Shown here one piece after another: positions 20,082 through 30,962 of a stretch of 64,000 nt of DNA. Made by a program: the position numbers and the translations under genes. Under the pieces are notes generated by a model, which was given only the letters and a program-made list of their open reading frames with translations, was not told the origin of the DNA and did not search any database. Each line of letters opens with the position of its first letter. The first letter of the stretch is position 1. Source of the stretch: Citrobacter farmeri (GTDB taxonomy: Bacteria > Pseudomonadota > Gammaproteobacteria > Enterobacterales > Enterobacteriaceae); assembly GCF_019048065.1 (NCBI RefSeq), contig NZ_CP077291.1, forward strand, positions 1,612,001 through 1,676,000, in the 5' to 3' direction.

Positions 20082-22379
20082 ATGAAATGGCTATGTTCTG
20101 TAGGTGTCGCAGTTAGTCTGGCATTGCAACCCGCGCTGGCGGAGGAGCTGTTCGGTAACCATCCGCTGACGCCGGAAGCGCGGGATGCGTTTGTCACCCA
20201 ACTGCTGACGAAAATGACCGTCGATGAAAAGATTGGTCAGCTACGTTTGATCAGCGTCGGTCCGGATAACCCGAAAGAAGCGATCCGCGAGATGATCAAA
20301 GACGGTCAGGTGGGGGCAATTTTTAACACCGTCACCCGTCAGGACATCCGTAAAATGCAGGATCAGGTGATGGAACTGAGTCGCCTGAAAATCCCTCTCT
20401 TTTTTGCCTACGACGTGCTGCACGGCCAGCGTACCGTCTTCCCGATTAGTCTCGGGCTGGCGTCCTCTTTTAACCTCGACGCGGTGAAAACCGTCGGACG
20501 CATCTCGGCGTATGAAGCCGCAGACGACGGCCTGAACATGACCTGGGCACCGATGGTCGATGTCTCCCGCGATCCGCGCTGGGGACGCGCCTCTGAAGGT
20601 TTTGGCGAAGATACGTATCTGACCTCCATCATGGGCAAAACGATGGTGGAAGCGATGCAGGGCAAAAGCCCGGCGGACCGCTATTCGGTGATGACCAGCG
20701 TGAAGCACTTTGCCGCCTATGGTGCCGTGGAGGGGGGGAAAGAGTATAACACCGTGGACATGAGTCCGCAGCGACTGTTTAACGACTACATGCCGCCGTA
20801 CAAAGCCGGTCTGGATGCGGGTAGCGGCGCGGTGATGGTGGCGCTGAACTCGCTGAACGGCACGCCAGCGACGTCTGACGCCTGGCTGCTGAAGGACATT
20901 CTGCGCGACAAATGGGGCTTTAAAGGCATTACCGTATCTGACCACGGCGCGATTAAAGAACTGATTAAGCACGGCACGGCTTCCGATCCGGAAGATGCTG
21001 TGCGCGTAGCGCTCAAGTCCGGCATTAACATGAGTATGAGCGACGAGTATTACAGCAAGTACCTGCCGGGACTGATCAAATCCGGCAAAGTGACGATGGC
21101 GGAGCTGGATGACGCGACGCGTCACGTACTGAATGTGAAATATGACATGGGGCTGTTTAACGATCCCTATAGCCATCTGGGGGCGAAAGAGTCGGATCCG
21201 GTGGATACCAATGCCGAAAGTCGTCTGCACCGGAAAGAGGCGCGTGAAGTCGCGCGCGAGAGCCTGGTGCTGCTGAAAAACCGCCTCGAAACGTTGCCGC
21301 TGAAAAAATCGGGGACGATTGCGGTTGTTGGCCCGCTGGCTGACAGCAAACGCGACGTGATGGGCAGTTGGTCTGCCGCAGGCGTAGCTGGCCAGTCCGT
21401 CACGGTACTGACCGGCATTAAAAATGCCCTCGGCGCGAACGGTAAGGTGGTATACGCCCACGGGGCCAACATCACTAACGATAAAGACATTGTCACCTTC
21501 CTCAATCAGTATGAAGAGGCGGTGAAGGTGGACACGCGTTCCCCTCAGGAGATGATTGATGAGGCCGTCGCGGCGGCGAAGCAGTCAGATGTGGTGGTTG
21601 CCGTGGTGGGTGAGGCGCAGGGCATGGCGCATGAAGCGTCCAGCCGTACCGATATCACCCTGCCGCAGAGCCAGCGCGATTTGATCGCGGTGCTGAAAGC
21701 GACCGGAAAACCGCTGGTGCTGGTGCTGATGAACGGTCGTCCGCTGGCGCTGGTGAAAGAAGATCAACAGGCCGACGCGATTCTGGAAACCTGGTTTGCC
21801 GGTACGGAAGGGGGGAACGCGATTGCCGACGTCCTGTTTGGCGACTACAACCCGTCAGGCAAACTGCCGATGTCTTTCCCGCGCTCGGTAGGGCAGATCC
21901 CGACCTATTACAGCCACCTCAACACCGGTCGTCCCTATAACGCCGACAAGCCGAACAAGTATACTTCTCGCTACTTTGACGAAGCTAACGGCCCGCTCTA
22001 TCCATTTGGTTATGGCCTGAGCTACACCACGTTTAATGTCTCTGATGTGACGCTCTCCGCGCCAACCATGAAACGCGACGGCAGCGTGACGGCAAGCGTG
22101 AAGGTGAGCAATACGGGCAAGCGTGAAGGTGAGACGGTGATTCAGCTGTACGTGCAGGACGTCACGGCTTCCCTGAGTCGACCGGTGAAAGAGCTGAAAG
22201 GCTTTAAGAAAGTGAACCTGAAACCCGGCGAAACGCAGACTGTCAGCTTCCCGATTGATATCAATGCGTTGAAGTTCTGGAATCAGCAGATGAAATTTGA
22301 GGCTGAACCTGGCAAGTTCAACGTCTTTATCGGCGTCGATTCTGCCCGCGTGAAACAGGGATCGTTTGAATTGCTGTGA
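20082..22379 (+). CDS. bglX: periplasmic beta-glucosidase
   Basis: A 765-residue glycoside hydrolase family 3 enzyme. Signal peptide at residues 1-20 (ends LALQPALA), then the TIM-barrel domain with the catalytic Asp in ITVSDHGAI, the alpha/beta sandwich domain and a C-terminal fibronectin-III-like domain. It hydrolyses beta-glucosides in the periplasm. Length is identical to E. coli BglX. AAAGAGAGA precedes the ATG. It is divergent from dld and stands alone. Confidence 0.96.
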   Translation: MKWLCSVGVAVSLALQPALAEELFGNHPLTPEARDAFVTQLLTKMTVDEKIGQLRLISVGPDNPKEAIREMIKDGQVGAIFNTVTRQDIRKMQDQVMELSRLKIPLFFAYDVLHGQRTVFPISLGLASSFNLDAVKTVGRISAYEAADDGLNMTWAPMVDVSRDPRWGRASEGFGEDTYLTSIMGKTMVEAMQGKSPADRYSVMTSVKHFAAYGAVEGGKEYNTVDMSPQRLFNDYMPPYKAGLDAGSGAVMVALNSLNGTPATSDAWLLKDILRDKWGFKGITVSDHGAIKELIKHGTASDPEDAVRVALKSGINMSMSDEYYSKYLPGLIKSGKVTMAELDDATRHVLNVKYDMGLFNDPYSHLGAKESDPVDTNAESRLHRKEAREVARESLVLLKNRLETLPLKKSGTIAVVGPLADSKRDVMGSWSAAGVAGQSVTVLTGIKNALGANGKVVYAHGANITNDKDIVTFLNQYEEAVKVDTRSPQEMIDEAVAAAKQSDVVVAVVGEAQGMAHEASSRTDITLPQSQRDLIAVLKATGKPLVLVLMNGRPLALVKEDQQADAILETWFAGTEGGNAIADVLFGDYNPSGKLPMSFPRSVGQIPTYYSHLNTGRPYNADKPNKYTSRYFDEANGPLYPFGYGLSYTTFNVSDVTLSAPTMKRDGSVTASVKVSNTGKREGETVIQLYVQDVTASLSRPVKELKGFKKVNLKPGETQTVSFPIDINALKFWNQQMKFEAEPGKFNVFIGVDSARVKQGSFELL

Positions 22380-22465
22380 TCGGCATAAGGGGGAGCTCAC
22401 AAGTGGGTTCCTCCTGCATTCCCCCCGAAAAAACCGAAATGTCAGGTTAACAGAGCACTTTTCGA

Positions 22466-22472
22466 CTATGCT
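22466..22472 (+). promoter_or_regulatory. candidate sigma-S type -10 of osmF
   Basis: CTATGCT at 22466-22472 resembles the extended sigma-S -10 element CTATACT and lies about 50 bases before osmF. The osmF-yehYXW operon of E. coli and Salmonella is known to be induced by osmotic stress through RpoS. Confidence 0.5.
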
Positions 22473-22520
22473 TTTCCCTCAAGTCGCTGAAAAAGTCGAC
22501 AAAAAGATGAGGAAAGCATC

Positions 22521-23438
22521 ATGACAATCTCAAAGGTCTGGACCCGTTCGCTGGCGCTGTTAGCGGCAGTGAGCTTACCCTTGCAGGCGGCATCGCCGGT
22601 AAAGGTTGGGTCGAAAATTGACACCGAAGGTGCGCTGCTTGGCAACATCATTTTGCAGGTGCTGGAAAGTCACGGCGTCAAAACGGTCAATAAAGTCCAG
22701 CTAGGTACTACGCCGGTCGTGCGCGGTGCGATCGCCTCGGGCGAGCTGGATATCTACCCTGAATACACCGGCAACGGCGCGTTCTTCTTCAAAGATGAAA
22801 ACGATCCGGCATGGAAAAATGCGCAAGCGGGCTTTGAGAAAGTCAAAAAACTCGATGCAGAGCAGAATAAGCTGGTCTGGTTAACGGCGGCACCAGCCAA
22901 TAATACCTGGACTATCGCGGTACGTAGCGATGTCGCTGAAAAAAATAAACTCACCTCACTGGCCGATCTCGGACGCTATCTGAAAGAGGGCGGAACTTTC
23001 AAACTGGCCGCCTCCGCCGAATTTATCGAGCGTGCCGACGCGTTGCCGGCGTTCGAAAAAGCTTACGATTTTAAGCTCGGCCAGGCGCAACTGCTTTCAC
23101 TGGCGGGCGGTGACACGGCGGTGACCATCAAGGCCGCCGCGCAGCAAACGTCAGGCGTCAACGCCGCGATGGCCTACGGTACGGATGGTCCGGTAGCCGC
23201 GCTGGGCTTGCAGACGTTAAGCGATCCCAAAGGCGTTCAACCCATTTATGCGCCAGCCCCTGTGGTGCGTGAGGATGTGTTGAAGGCGTACCCGCAGATG
23301 GCGGAATGGCTGCAACCGGTGTTTGCCAGTCTGGATGAAAAAACGTTGCAACAACTCAATGCCAGCATTGCCGTTGAAGGGTTAGATGCCAAAAAAGTGG
23401 CGGCAGACTACCTGAAGCAAAAGGGATGGGTGAAGTAA
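22521..23438 (+). CDS. osmF: osmoprotectant ABC transporter substrate-binding protein
   Basis: A 305-residue periplasmic binding protein of the glycine-betaine/choline (OpuAC) type, also called YehZ. Signal peptide at residues 1-23 (ends PLQAA). The VKVGSKIDTEGALLGNIILQVLE start and GELDIYPEYTGNG motif are family features. In this family it feeds low-affinity betaine-type osmolytes to YehYXW. First gene of osmF-yehY-yehX-yehW. AGGAAAG precedes the ATG. Confidence 0.94.
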   Translation: MTISKVWTRSLALLAAVSLPLQAASPVKVGSKIDTEGALLGNIILQVLESHGVKTVNKVQLGTTPVVRGAIASGELDIYPEYTGNGAFFFKDENDPAWKNAQAGFEKVKKLDAEQNKLVWLTAAPANNTWTIAVRSDVAEKNKLTSLADLGRYLKEGGTFKLAASAEFIERADALPAFEKAYDFKLGQAQLLSLAGGDTAVTIKAAAQQTSGVNAAMAYGTDGPVAALGLQTLSDPKGVQPIYAPAPVVREDVLKAYPQMAEWLQPVFASLDEKTLQQLNASIAVEGLDAKKVAADYLKQKGWVK

Positions 23439-23462
23439 AAGGACTGAAAAAGGTTGGGTGAC

Positions 23463-24620
23463 GTGTCAAAAGTCAGTATTCAGCGCGTACTGTTGCTGCT
23501 GGTCGTTCTTTCAGCCGCCGCCGTTGCGCTGCCGTTTGTGAACTATGCCCCGAATCGCCTGGTATCGGGAGAGGGACGTCAGCTCTGGACGCTCTGGCCC
23601 GGTTCGGTGTCGATGCTCACCGGCGCGGGTTGCGTCTTGCTGACATTGTGCTTTGTGCCGGGAAGAAAAGGGGCGCTGTGTACGCTGATGGTCGTACAAC
23701 TGCTGATCATTCTGATGCTGTGGAGCGTGGGTAAGGCGGCGACACAGCTGGCAGAAACGGGGACGCCGCTGGCGCGAACCAGTGTGGGAAGCGGTCTCTG
23801 GCTGTGGCTTGCGCTGGGATTGCTGGCCTGCAGCGACGCCATCCGACGTATTACCGCGCAGCCACTCTGGCGCTGGGTTTTACATGCGCAGATGGCGATT
23901 ATTCCCGTCGCACTCTTGTTGATGGGGACGTTCGATGACCTCTCTTTACTCAAAGAGTATGTTAATCGCCAGGATGTCTTTGATGATGCCCTGGCTCAAC
24001 ACCTGACGTTGCTGTTGGGTACCGTGCTGCCCGCGCTGGCGATCGGCATTCCTCTCGGTATCTGGTGTTATTTTTCCACCTCCCGCCAGGGACCGGTGTT
24101 TACCGTTCTCAATGTGATCCAAACCATTCCTTCTGTCGCGCTGTTCGGCCTGCTGATTGCACCGCTTGCCGGACTGGTAAACGCGTTCCCCTGGCTTGCG
24201 ACGGTGGGCGTGGCGGGAACGGGGTTGACCCCGGCGCTGATCGCGCTGGTGCTGTACGCGCTCTTGCCGCTGGTTCGCGGTGTGGTAGCCGGACTGAATC
24301 AGGTTCCCCGCGATGTCCTGGAGAGTGCGCGTGCGATGGGGATGAGCACCGCACAGCGCTTTCTACACGTTCAGCTTCCGCTGGCGTTGCCTGTCTTTTT
24401 ACGTAGCCTGCGGGTAGTGATGGTGCAAACTGTTGGCATGGCTGTCATCGCCGCGTTGATTGGCGCTGGCGGCTTTGGTGCGTTGGTGTTTCAGGGGCTG
24501 CTCAGCAGTGCTGTGGATCTGGTGCTGCTGGGCGTGATCCCGGTTATCGCACTGGCGGTACTGATTGATGCGCTGTTTGACTTAGGGATCGCTCTGCTGA
24601 AGGTAACCCACCATGATTGA
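23463..24620 (+). CDS. yehY: osmoprotectant ABC transporter permease
   Basis: A 385-residue inner-membrane permease of the ProW/OpuCB type. The N-terminal third has extra membrane segments, and the permease domain has [31 protein letters not shown], the EAA loop that contacts the ATPase. A GTG start at 23463 is chosen: it gives the E. coli length and lies 9 bases after AAAAGG, whereas a TTG nine bases earlier abuts that site. It overlaps yehX by 8 bases. Confidence 0.92.
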   Translation: MSKVSIQRVLLLLVVLSAAAVALPFVNYAPNRLVSGEGRQLWTLWPGSVSMLTGAGCVLLTLCFVPGRKGALCTLMVVQLLIILMLWSVGKAATQLAETGTPLARTSVGSGLWLWLALGLLACSDAIRRITAQPLWRWVLHAQMAIIPVALLLMGTFDDLSLLKEYVNRQDVFDDALAQHLTLLLGTVLPALAIGIPLGIWCYFSTSRQGPVFTVLNVIQTIPSVALFGLLIAPLAGLVNAFPWLATVGVAGTGLTPALIALVLYALLPLVRGVVAGLNQVPRDVLESARAMGMSTAQRFLHVQLPLALPVFLRSLRVVMVQTVGMAVIAALIGAGGFGALVFQGLLSSAVDLVLLGVIPVIALAVLIDALFDLGIALLKVTHHD

Positions 24621-25560
24621 ATTTAGCCACGTGAATAAAGCCTTTGGCGAGCAGAAAGCGGTTAGCGACCTGAATCTGCACGTTAAGGAAGGCAGTTTCT
24701 CGGTACTGATTGGCACCTCAGGTTCGGGGAAATCCACAACCCTGAAAATGATTAACCGACTGGTGGAGCATGACAGCGGCAGGATCCGCTTTGCTGGCGA
24801 GGAAATTCGCAGTCTGCCGGTGCTGGAGCTGCGTCGGCGGATGGGCTATGCAATTCAGTCGATTGGCCTGTTTCCACACTGGACGGTGGCGCAGAACATC
24901 GCCACTGTGCCGCACTTGCTGAAGTGGCCGCGCAGGAAAATTGATGAGCGAGTGGACGAATTAATGACGCTGCTCGGGCTGGAAGTCGGGCTGCGCGAAC
25001 GCTATCCGCATCAGCTTTCCGGTGGGCAACAGCAGCGCGTGGGCGTGGCGCGAGCGTTAGCTGCCGATCCGCAAGTGCTGTTGATGGATGAACCTTTCGG
25101 CGCGCTGGATCCGGTCACCCGTGGGGCGTTACAGCAGGAGATGACCCGCATCCATCGTCTGTTGGGGCGAACCATTGTACTGGTGACGCATGATATTGAT
25201 GAAGCGCTGCGCCTGGCGGAACATCTGGTGCTGATGGACGGCGGAGAAGTTGTTCAGCAGGGGACGCCGCTGGCGATGCTGACGTCACCGGCGAATGACT
25301 TTGTGCAACAGTTTTTCGGTCGCAGCGAGCTGGGGGTGCGGTTGCTGTCACTGCGAACCGTGGCTGACTATGTTCGCCGGGATGAACAGATTGCCGGGGA
25401 GGCGCTGACCGAAGAGATGACGCTGCGCGACGCGCTTTCCGCGTTTGTCGCACGCGGGTGCGAGGTGTTACCGGTGGTCAACCAGCAGGGGATTATCTGC
25501 GGGACGCTCCATTTTCGCGATCTGCTACTGGAGACGCTGACGCATGAAACGACTGTCTGA
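24613..25560 (+). CDS. yehX: osmoprotectant ABC transporter ATP-binding protein
   Basis: A 315-residue ABC ATPase of the ProV/OpuCA type. Walker [10 protein letters not shown], signature [15 protein letters not shown] and Walker [14 protein letters not shown] are intact. A C-terminal CBS-like portion ([23 protein letters not shown]) may sense ionic strength as in OpuA, but only one CBS copy is seen. It overlaps yehY and yehW (17 bases), which indicates tight coupling. Confidence 0.93.
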   Translation: MIEFSHVNKAFGEQKAVSDLNLHVKEGSFSVLIGTSGSGKSTTLKMINRLVEHDSGRIRFAGEEIRSLPVLELRRRMGYAIQSIGLFPHWTVAQNIATVPHLLKWPRRKIDERVDELMTLLGLEVGLRERYPHQLSGGQQQRVGVARALAADPQVLLMDEPFGALDPVTRGALQQEMTRIHRLLGRTIVLVTHDIDEALRLAEHLVLMDGGEVVQQGTPLAMLTSPANDFVQQFFGRSELGVRLLSLRTVADYVRRDEQIAGEALTEEMTLRDALSAFVARGCEVLPVVNQQGIICGTLHFRDLLLETLTHETTV

Positions 25561-26275
25561 CCCGTTGCTTTGGCTAATCGCGCTCTTCCTGCTGATGCTG
25601 CTGGGTTTACCGCACAGCCAGGCGATTTTCGCCAGTCTGTTTCCTGAACTTCCGCGTCCGGTTTACCAGCAGGAGAGCTTCCTCGCGCTGGCGCTGGCCC
25701 ATTTCTGGCTGGTCGCGGTGTCGAGTCTGTTTGCCGTGGTAATTGGCGTGGGTGCCGGAATTATGGTGACACGGCCAAAGGGGCGGGAGTTTCGCCCGCT
25801 GGTGGAAACTATTGCTGCCGTTGGACAAACTTTTCCGCCTGTCGCGGTGCTGGCGATTGCCGTGCCGGTGATGGGGTTTGGTCAGCAACCGGCCATTATC
25901 GCGCTGATCCTGTACGGTGTGCTACCCATCCTGCAGGCGACGCTGGCGGGGCTGGGGTCGATTGCGGACAGCGTGCGCAACATTGCCAGCGGCATGGGGA
26001 TGAGTCCGGGACAGCAGTTGCGTAAGGTTGAGTTGCCGCTGGCGGCACCGGTGATTCTGGCAGGCGTACGGACATCGGTGATTATTAATATTGGCACTGC
26101 GACTATCGCGTCGACGGTGGGGGCCAGCACGCTCGGCACGCCGATTATCATCGGGCTGAGCGGATTCAACACGGCGTATGTTATTCAGGGCGCACTGCTG
26201 GTCGCGCTGGCGGCGATCATCGTAGACCGCCTGTTCGAGCGGTTAGTGCAGCACCTTAGCCGGCACGCAAAATGA
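25544..26275 (+). CDS. yehW: osmoprotectant ABC transporter permease
   Basis: A 243-residue second permease of the OsmF system, with about six membrane segments and the EAA-type loop [25 protein letters not shown]. Last gene of the operon. Its 3' end overlaps the end of yohO on the opposite strand by 20 bases. Confidence 0.93.
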   Translation: MKRLSDPLLWLIALFLLMLLGLPHSQAIFASLFPELPRPVYQQESFLALALAHFWLVAVSSLFAVVIGVGAGIMVTRPKGREFRPLVETIAAVGQTFPPVAVLAIAVPVMGFGQQPAIIALILYGVLPILQATLAGLGSIADSVRNIASGMGMSPGQQLRKVELPLAAPVILAGVRTSVIINIGTATIASTVGASTLGTPIIIGLSGFNTAYVIQGALLVALAAIIVDRLFERLVQHLSRHAK

Positions 26276-26363
26276 AGGTATAACCTGCGAGCATCACACC
26301 GCCAATACCGCCAATGGCCATGAGTAAAAAGAGGGTGATGACACCGATTTTCGCTACGCTCAT
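26256..26363 (-). CDS. yohO: small membrane protein YohO
   Basis: A 35-residue hydrophobic protein, [20 protein letters not shown] followed by [15 protein letters not shown]. It spans the membrane once and closely resembles E. coli YohO (35 residues), at the same location between yehW and mlrA. AAGGAG lies 7 bases before the ATG. Function unknown. It is below the length limit of usual gene calling. Confidence 0.9.
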   Translation of the reverse strand: MSVAKIGVITLFLLMAIGGIGGVMLAGYTFILRAG

Positions 26364-26422
26364 GATGTTCTCCTTATGTTAACCCAGAGATTATACAGAG
26401 AAGCGTAGCTGTTAATGAATCA

Positions 26423-27154
26423 TTAAATGCCAAGTGGATAAATATCGTGTCCTTCCGCGCGCCAGGCATTCAGTTGCTGCTGCTGTGCCGATGTCTGATT
26501 TTCACCACACCATACCAGTAAGGTTCGCCCCTCGAACAGATCCGGGCGAAACTGACTCAGCGAATGTGCCAGTACGTCAACCCGCCATCCCTGCTGACTG
26601 GCGACCCAGCCTTCCAGCCACAGACGCGTGGTATCGTGAATATTCCAGCCCACGACCAGCGCGTCTTTGCCCTGTTTTTTTCTGGCCGAGGCGAGGCAAA
26701 TGGCGATGTAGTTGATCAACACGCCGTCAAGGATCCCCAATAGTGCCAGTAGGGTGGGCTGTTGGCATTGCAACCGCCGACGTAGCGGAAGAAAAAGGTG
26801 GGTGGTTAGCGTCTGCGCGGGGTAATCCTGCCCGCGCTCTTTCAGCCAGACCCGGAGACTGTGCAGATTGTTATTTTGCAGATAATGCAGCAGCGTTTCC
26901 TGTTGCTCACGCCATCCGTTTTGCAGGTCCACGTTCTCATTGCTCAACAGCATCTTGACCTTGCTGACCTGCACCCCGTTATCTATCCAGCGCTTGATTT
27001 CGCGGATCCTGTCGATATCTGAATCATTGAACAGGCGATGTCCGCCGTCGGTGCGCTGCGGTTTTAATAATCCATAACGCCGCTGCCACGCGCGGAGCGT
27101 AACGGGGTTAATATCACAAAGCAAAGCCACTTCACCTATGGTGTAAAGCGCCAT
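26423..27154 (-). CDS. mlrA: MerR-like regulator of curli and biofilm
   Basis: A 243-residue regulator with an N-terminal MerR helix-turn-helix (LYTIGEVALLCDINPVTLRAWQRRYGLLKPQRTDGGHRLFND, about residues 3-45) and a C-terminal domain of the cobalamin-binding type that lacks clear B12 ligands. In E. coli and Salmonella it activates csgD together with RpoS, linking c-di-GMP signalling to curli and cellulose. Length equals E. coli MlrA. Divergent from btsS. Confidence 0.94.
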   Translation of the reverse strand: MALYTIGEVALLCDINPVTLRAWQRRYGLLKPQRTDGGHRLFNDSDIDRIREIKRWIDNGVQVSKVKMLLSNENVDLQNGWREQQETLLHYLQNNNLHSLRVWLKERGQDYPAQTLTTHLFLPLRRRLQCQQPTLLALLGILDGVLINYIAICLASARKKQGKDALVVGWNIHDTTRLWLEGWVASQQGWRVDVLAHSLSQFRPDLFEGRTLLVWCGENQTSAQQQQLNAWRAEGHDIYPLGI

Positions 27155-27180
27155 CTTTTTATCCTTGCTCGCGAGGTCCC

Positions 27181-27186
27181 AGTATA
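27181..27186 (-). promoter_or_regulatory. candidate mlrA -10
   Basis: On the minus strand the sequence GTTATACTGG carries TATACT (plus 27181-27186) about 27 bases upstream of the mlrA start. mlrA is RpoS-dependent in E. coli, and an AT-rich -10 without an obvious -35 fits this. Confidence 0.45.
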
Positions 27187-27376
27187 ACTTTAGACGCTCT
27201 TTTTCGAACCAGGTAGTTTTGTCTGTTTTTTAATCAATTGAGGGGTGATATTGTATTCGCACGAACACATTTGAGTGATCGTTCTCACGAATTCATCTTT
27301 TTTTGCAACAGTTCAAAGAAAGATCAACGTAGTCGATGTATGTTACGCGGTTTTAAACGAAGTGTGGTTTGCGGGT

Positions 27377-29065
27377 ATGTACGATTTCAATCTGGTGTTG
27401 CTGCTGCTTCAGCAGATGTGCGTGTTCCTGGTTATCGCATGGTTGATGAGTAAAACGCGTTTATTCATACCGTTGATGCAGGTTACCGTTCGCTTACCAC
27501 ATAAGTTGCTGTGCTACGTCACCTTCTCTATTTTCTGTATTCTCGGCACCTATTTTGGCCTGCACATTGACGATTCTATTGCCAACACGCGCGCGATTGG
27601 CGCGGTGATGGGCGGTCTGCTCGGCGGACCGGTCGTCGGTGGGCTGGTGGGGCTTACCGGGGGCCTGCATCGCTACTCGATGGGCGGGATGACAGCGCTC
27701 AGTTGTATGATCTCCACTATCGTCGAAGGATTGCTGGGTGGCCTGGTGCACAGCGTGCTGACTCGGCGGGGACGCACCGATAAAGTCTTTAATCCGCTGA
27801 CGGCGGGGGCCATTACGTTTGTCGCCGAAATGGTACAGATGCTGATCATTTTGCTGATCGCCCGGCCGTTTGACGATGCTTACCGGCTTGTCAGCAATAT
27901 CGCCGCCCCTATGATGGTTACCAACACCGTTGGTGCGGCGTTGTTTATGCGTATTTTGCTCGACAAGCGCGCGATGTTTGAAAAATACACCTCTGCGTTT
28001 TCTTCCACTGCGCTGAAGGTGGCGGCCTCCACCGAGGGTATCCTGCGTCAGGGATTCAACGAAGTGAACAGCATGAAGGTGGCGCAGGTGCTGTATCAGG
28101 AACTCGATATTGGTGCGGTGGCGATTACTGATCGGGAGAAGCTGCTGGCCTTTACCGGGATTGGCGACGATCATCATTTGCCGGGCAGGCCGATCTCTTC
28201 CCGCTACACGCTACGGGCCATTGAGACGGGCGAGGTGGTTTATGCTGACGGTAATGAAGTGCCATACCGCTGTTCGTTGCATCCGCAGTGTAAACTCGGC
28301 TCTACGCTGGTCATCCCCTTGCGCGGTGAAAATCAACGGGTAATGGGCACCATCAAGCTGTATGAAGCGAAAAATCGACTCTTTAGTTCCATTAACCGAA
28401 CGCTTGGCGAGGGGATTGCTCAGCTACTCTCCGCGCAGATCCTCGCCGGACAATATGAACGTCAGAAAGCGATGCTGACTCAGTCAGAAATCAAGCTGTT
28501 GCATGCGCAGGTCAATCCGCATTTTCTGTTTAATGCACTCAACACCATCAAGGCAGTGGTGCGCCGCGACAGTGAACAGGCGAGTCAACTGGTTCAGGAT
28601 CTCTCCACTTTCTTTCGCAAGAACTTAAAGCGCCCGTCGGAGATCGTCACGCTTGCCGACGAAATTGAGCATGTGAATGCCTATCTGCAAATTGAGAAAG
28701 CGCGATTCCAGGCGCGGCTGCAAGTGAGCCTGAATGTGCCGGATGCGTTGGCGCATCAACAGTTGCCGGCCTTCACCCTGCAACCCATCGTTGAAAACGC
28801 CATTAAGCACGGAACATCACAGCTGCTGGGAACGGGTGAAGTGTCCATCACCGCCCGTCAGGAAGGGCAGTACCTGATGCTGGATATTGAAGATAATGCC
28901 GGATTGTACCAGCCCACCACGAATGTCAGCGGTCTGGGCATGAATCTGGTGGATAAACGCCTGCGTGAACGGTTTGGTGATGATTATGGTATTAGCGTGG
29001 TCTGTGAACCGGATTGCTTTACCCGAATAACCCTACGACTGCCCCTGGAGGAGACGCATGATTAA
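27377..29065 (+). CDS. btsS: pyruvate-sensing histidine kinase BtsS
   Basis: A 562-residue LytS-type sensor kinase, also called YehU. The 5TM-LYT membrane domain covers about residues 1-200, then a GAF domain, then the kinase core with [20 protein letters not shown] (phospho-His) and an HATPase domain ([19 protein letters not shown]). In E. coli BtsS senses extracellular pyruvate at high affinity and with BtsR induces the pyruvate transporter BtsT. The start at 27377 ([14 protein letters not shown]) aligns with the E. coli N terminus, although no strong ribosome site is seen. Confidence 0.94.
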   Translation: MYDFNLVLLLLQQMCVFLVIAWLMSKTRLFIPLMQVTVRLPHKLLCYVTFSIFCILGTYFGLHIDDSIANTRAIGAVMGGLLGGPVVGGLVGLTGGLHRYSMGGMTALSCMISTIVEGLLGGLVHSVLTRRGRTDKVFNPLTAGAITFVAEMVQMLIILLIARPFDDAYRLVSNIAAPMMVTNTVGAALFMRILLDKRAMFEKYTSAFSSTALKVAASTEGILRQGFNEVNSMKVAQVLYQELDIGAVAITDREKLLAFTGIGDDHHLPGRPISSRYTLRAIETGEVVYADGNEVPYRCSLHPQCKLGSTLVIPLRGENQRVMGTIKLYEAKNRLFSSINRTLGEGIAQLLSAQILAGQYERQKAMLTQSEIKLLHAQVNPHFLFNALNTIKAVVRRDSEQASQLVQDLSTFFRKNLKRPSEIVTLADEIEHVNAYLQIEKARFQARLQVSLNVPDALAHQQLPAFTLQPIVENAIKHGTSQLLGTGEVSITARQEGQYLMLDIEDNAGLYQPTTNVSGLGMNLVDKRLRERFGDDYGISVVCEPDCFTRITLRLPLEETHD

Positions 29066-29777
29066 GGTGCTGATTGTGGATGATGAGCCGTTAGCGCGGG
29101 AAAATCTGCGGATCTTGTTACAGGAACAAAGTGATATTGAGATCGTAGGCGAGTGCGCCAACGCCGTTGAAGCGATTGGCGCGGTGCATAGATTGCATCC
29201 GGACGTGCTGTTTCTGGATATTCAAATGCCGCGTATCAGCGGGCTGGAAATGGTCGGTATGCTTGACCCTGAGCATCGTCCGTATATTGTTTTTCTGACC
29301 GCTTTTGACGAATACGCGATTAAGGCCTTTGAAGAGCATGCCTTTGATTATCTTCTGAAACCGATAGAAGAGGCGAGGCTGGAGAAAACCCTCAGCCGTT
29401 TGCGCCAGGAGCGTAGCAAGCAGGACGTGTCGGTGCTGCCGGAAAACCAGCAGTCGCTGAAGTTTATCCCCTGTAGCGGCCATAGCAGGATCTATCTGCT
29501 GCAAATGGATGATGTCGCTTTTGTCAGCAGCCGCATGAGCGGCGTGTACGTGACCAGCAGCGAAGGCAAAGAAGGTTTTACGGAACTGACGCTCAGAACA
29601 CTGGAGAGTCGCACGCCACTGCTGCGCTGCCATCGACAGTATCTGGTCAACATGGCGCAGTTACAGGAAATTCGCCTGGAAGATAACGGTCAGGCAGAGC
29701 TGATACTCCGCAACGGGTTAACCGTTCCGGTCAGCCGCCGCTATCTGAAAAGTTTGAAAGAGGCGATTGGCCTGTAA
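29058..29777 (+). CDS. btsR: LytTR response regulator BtsR
   Basis: A 239-residue response regulator, also called YehT. The receiver domain (residues 1-120) has phospho-acceptor Asp in [13 protein letters not shown] and the paired acidic residues IVDDEP. The C-terminal LytTR DNA-binding domain is about 135-238. It overlaps btsS by 8 bases, as expected for a coupled sensor-regulator pair. Confidence 0.95.
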   Translation: MIKVLIVDDEPLARENLRILLQEQSDIEIVGECANAVEAIGAVHRLHPDVLFLDIQMPRISGLEMVGMLDPEHRPYIVFLTAFDEYAIKAFEEHAFDYLLKPIEEARLEKTLSRLRQERSKQDVSVLPENQQSLKFIPCSGHSRIYLLQMDDVAFVSSRMSGVYVTSSEGKEGFTELTLRTLESRTPLLRCHRQYLVNMAQLQEIRLEDNGQAELILRNGLTVPVSRRYLKSLKEAIGL

Positions 29778-29823
29778 AACTGGTACACTGCGCGCCATTG
29801 CATCATCGACAGTTGAAGGCTCT

Positions 29824-30294
29824 ATGCTTAGTAACGATATTCTTCGTAGCCTGCGCTACACCCTGAAAGCCAATAATAACGACATGGTGCGCATTCTTGC
29901 GCTCGCCGACATGGAATCCACCTCAGCGAATTTCGATACCTGGATGACCAAAGAAGATGAAGAGGGATTTGTCCGCTGCCCGGATATCATCCTCTCCGGA
30001 TTCCTGAACGGCCTGATCTACGAGAAGCGTGGCAAAGATGATTCCGCGCCTGAACTGGCACTGGAGCGTCGGGTGAACAACAATACGGTGCTGAAAAAGC
30101 TGCGTATCGCCTTTTCGCTGAAAACGGATGACATTCAGGCGATCATGACCCAGCAGAACGTGCGCGTTTCAATGCCGGAAATCACGGCCATGATGCGTTC
30201 TGTTGATCATAAAAACTACCGCGAGTGCGGCGACCAGTTTTTGCGTTATTTCCTGCGTGGATTGGCTGTACGTCTGCACGGTAATAAAGGCTAA
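29824..30294 (+). CDS. yehS: DUF1456 protein YehS
   Basis: A 156-residue cytosolic protein with two copies of the DUF1456 module: LSNDILRSLRYTLKANNNDMVRIL at residues 2-25 and NTVLKKLRIAFSLKTDDIQAIM in the second half. Function unknown; length equals E. coli YehS. The start at 29824 gives that length. It lies 46 bases after btsR with GGTACACTG in the gap, which could be its own -10. Confidence 0.92.
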   Translation: MLSNDILRSLRYTLKANNNDMVRILALADMESTSANFDTWMTKEDEEGFVRCPDIILSGFLNGLIYEKRGKDDSAPELALERRVNNNTVLKKLRIAFSLKTDDIQAIMTQQNVRVSMPEITAMMRSVDHKNYRECGDQFLRYFLRGLAVRLHGNKG

Positions 30295-30302
30295 AAGAAA
30301 AG

Positions 30303-30331
30303 CGACAACCCGGCATGATGTCGGGTTGTCG
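30303..30331. terminator. yehS/yehR convergent terminator
   Basis: CGACAACCCG (30303-30312) and CGGGTTGTCG (30322-30331) form a perfect 10-bp stem. It is flanked by an A-rich run on the left and by TTGTTTG on the right, so it can act in both directions between the convergent genes. Confidence 0.82.
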
Positions 30332-30339
30332 TTGTTTGA

Positions 30340-30798
30340 TTATTTCACTTCTTTAAAGCCAGAGGCTTCCAGCATTTTCTGGCTCTGCTTCATGCTGATA
30401 CCGTTGCTCGGATCACCCGAGAATTGAGTACCCATCACCCCTTGCAGCTTTTTAAAGTCAACCTTCTCCATGTCAACAGAGACGGTTTCTTCAGCGTAGC
30501 CATCCTTATAGGTCAGCTTCTCTTCCACACCGGGAATGTTTTGATATTTTGCACTGATTGGATCAAGGATTTTCGCCGCGTCTTCTTTGGTTTTTACCCC
30601 GAGCGAGGCAAAGTTAATTTTGTTCTGTGAGGTCTGCTTAATGACTTTGTCACCCTTGTAGGTATAGGTCATTACGATCTCAGTACCATTGACATCCGCT
30701 TTGAATGTTTTGCTTTCTTCCTTGTCGCCACATCCTGCCAGAGAGAAAACGAGAACTGACGCGAAAACTACCGAAAAAAACGTATTTAATGCTTTCAT
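30340..30798 (-). CDS. yehR: DUF1307 lipoprotein YehR
   Basis: A 152-residue predicted lipoprotein. The signal peptide ends in the lipobox LAGC (Cys at residue 23) followed by GDKEE. The mature part is the DUF1307 beta-rich domain with the TYTYKGDKV and VEEKLTYKDGYAEETV segments. Function unknown. Close to E. coli YehR (one residue shorter). Confidence 0.92.
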   Translation of the reverse strand: MKALNTFFSVVFASVLVFSLAGCGDKEESKTFKADVNGTEIVMTYTYKGDKVIKQTSQNKINFASLGVKTKEDAAKILDPISAKYQNIPGVEEKLTYKDGYAEETVSVDMEKVDFKKLQGVMGTQFSGDPSNGISMKQSQKMLEASGFKEVK

Positions 30799-30962
30799 GT
30801 AAACTCCATTTTATTAAACGTCTGGTGCTCAAAAAAAGTCGTACCTGGTATGTATACCAGAAGAGGGCAGTATAGGGGAAAGATGTTATTTGAGATGTCC
30901 GAAAATGAAGTATGAAAAATCTGAAAATCAGGCGATCTGGTGGTGATGACTCTATCGATCGC

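Noticed and set aside
20241..21461. 406-codon open frame antisense to bglX
   Set aside because: Low-complexity His/Arg/Val composition typical of the reverse strand of a GC-rich gene; bglX is full length on the other strand.
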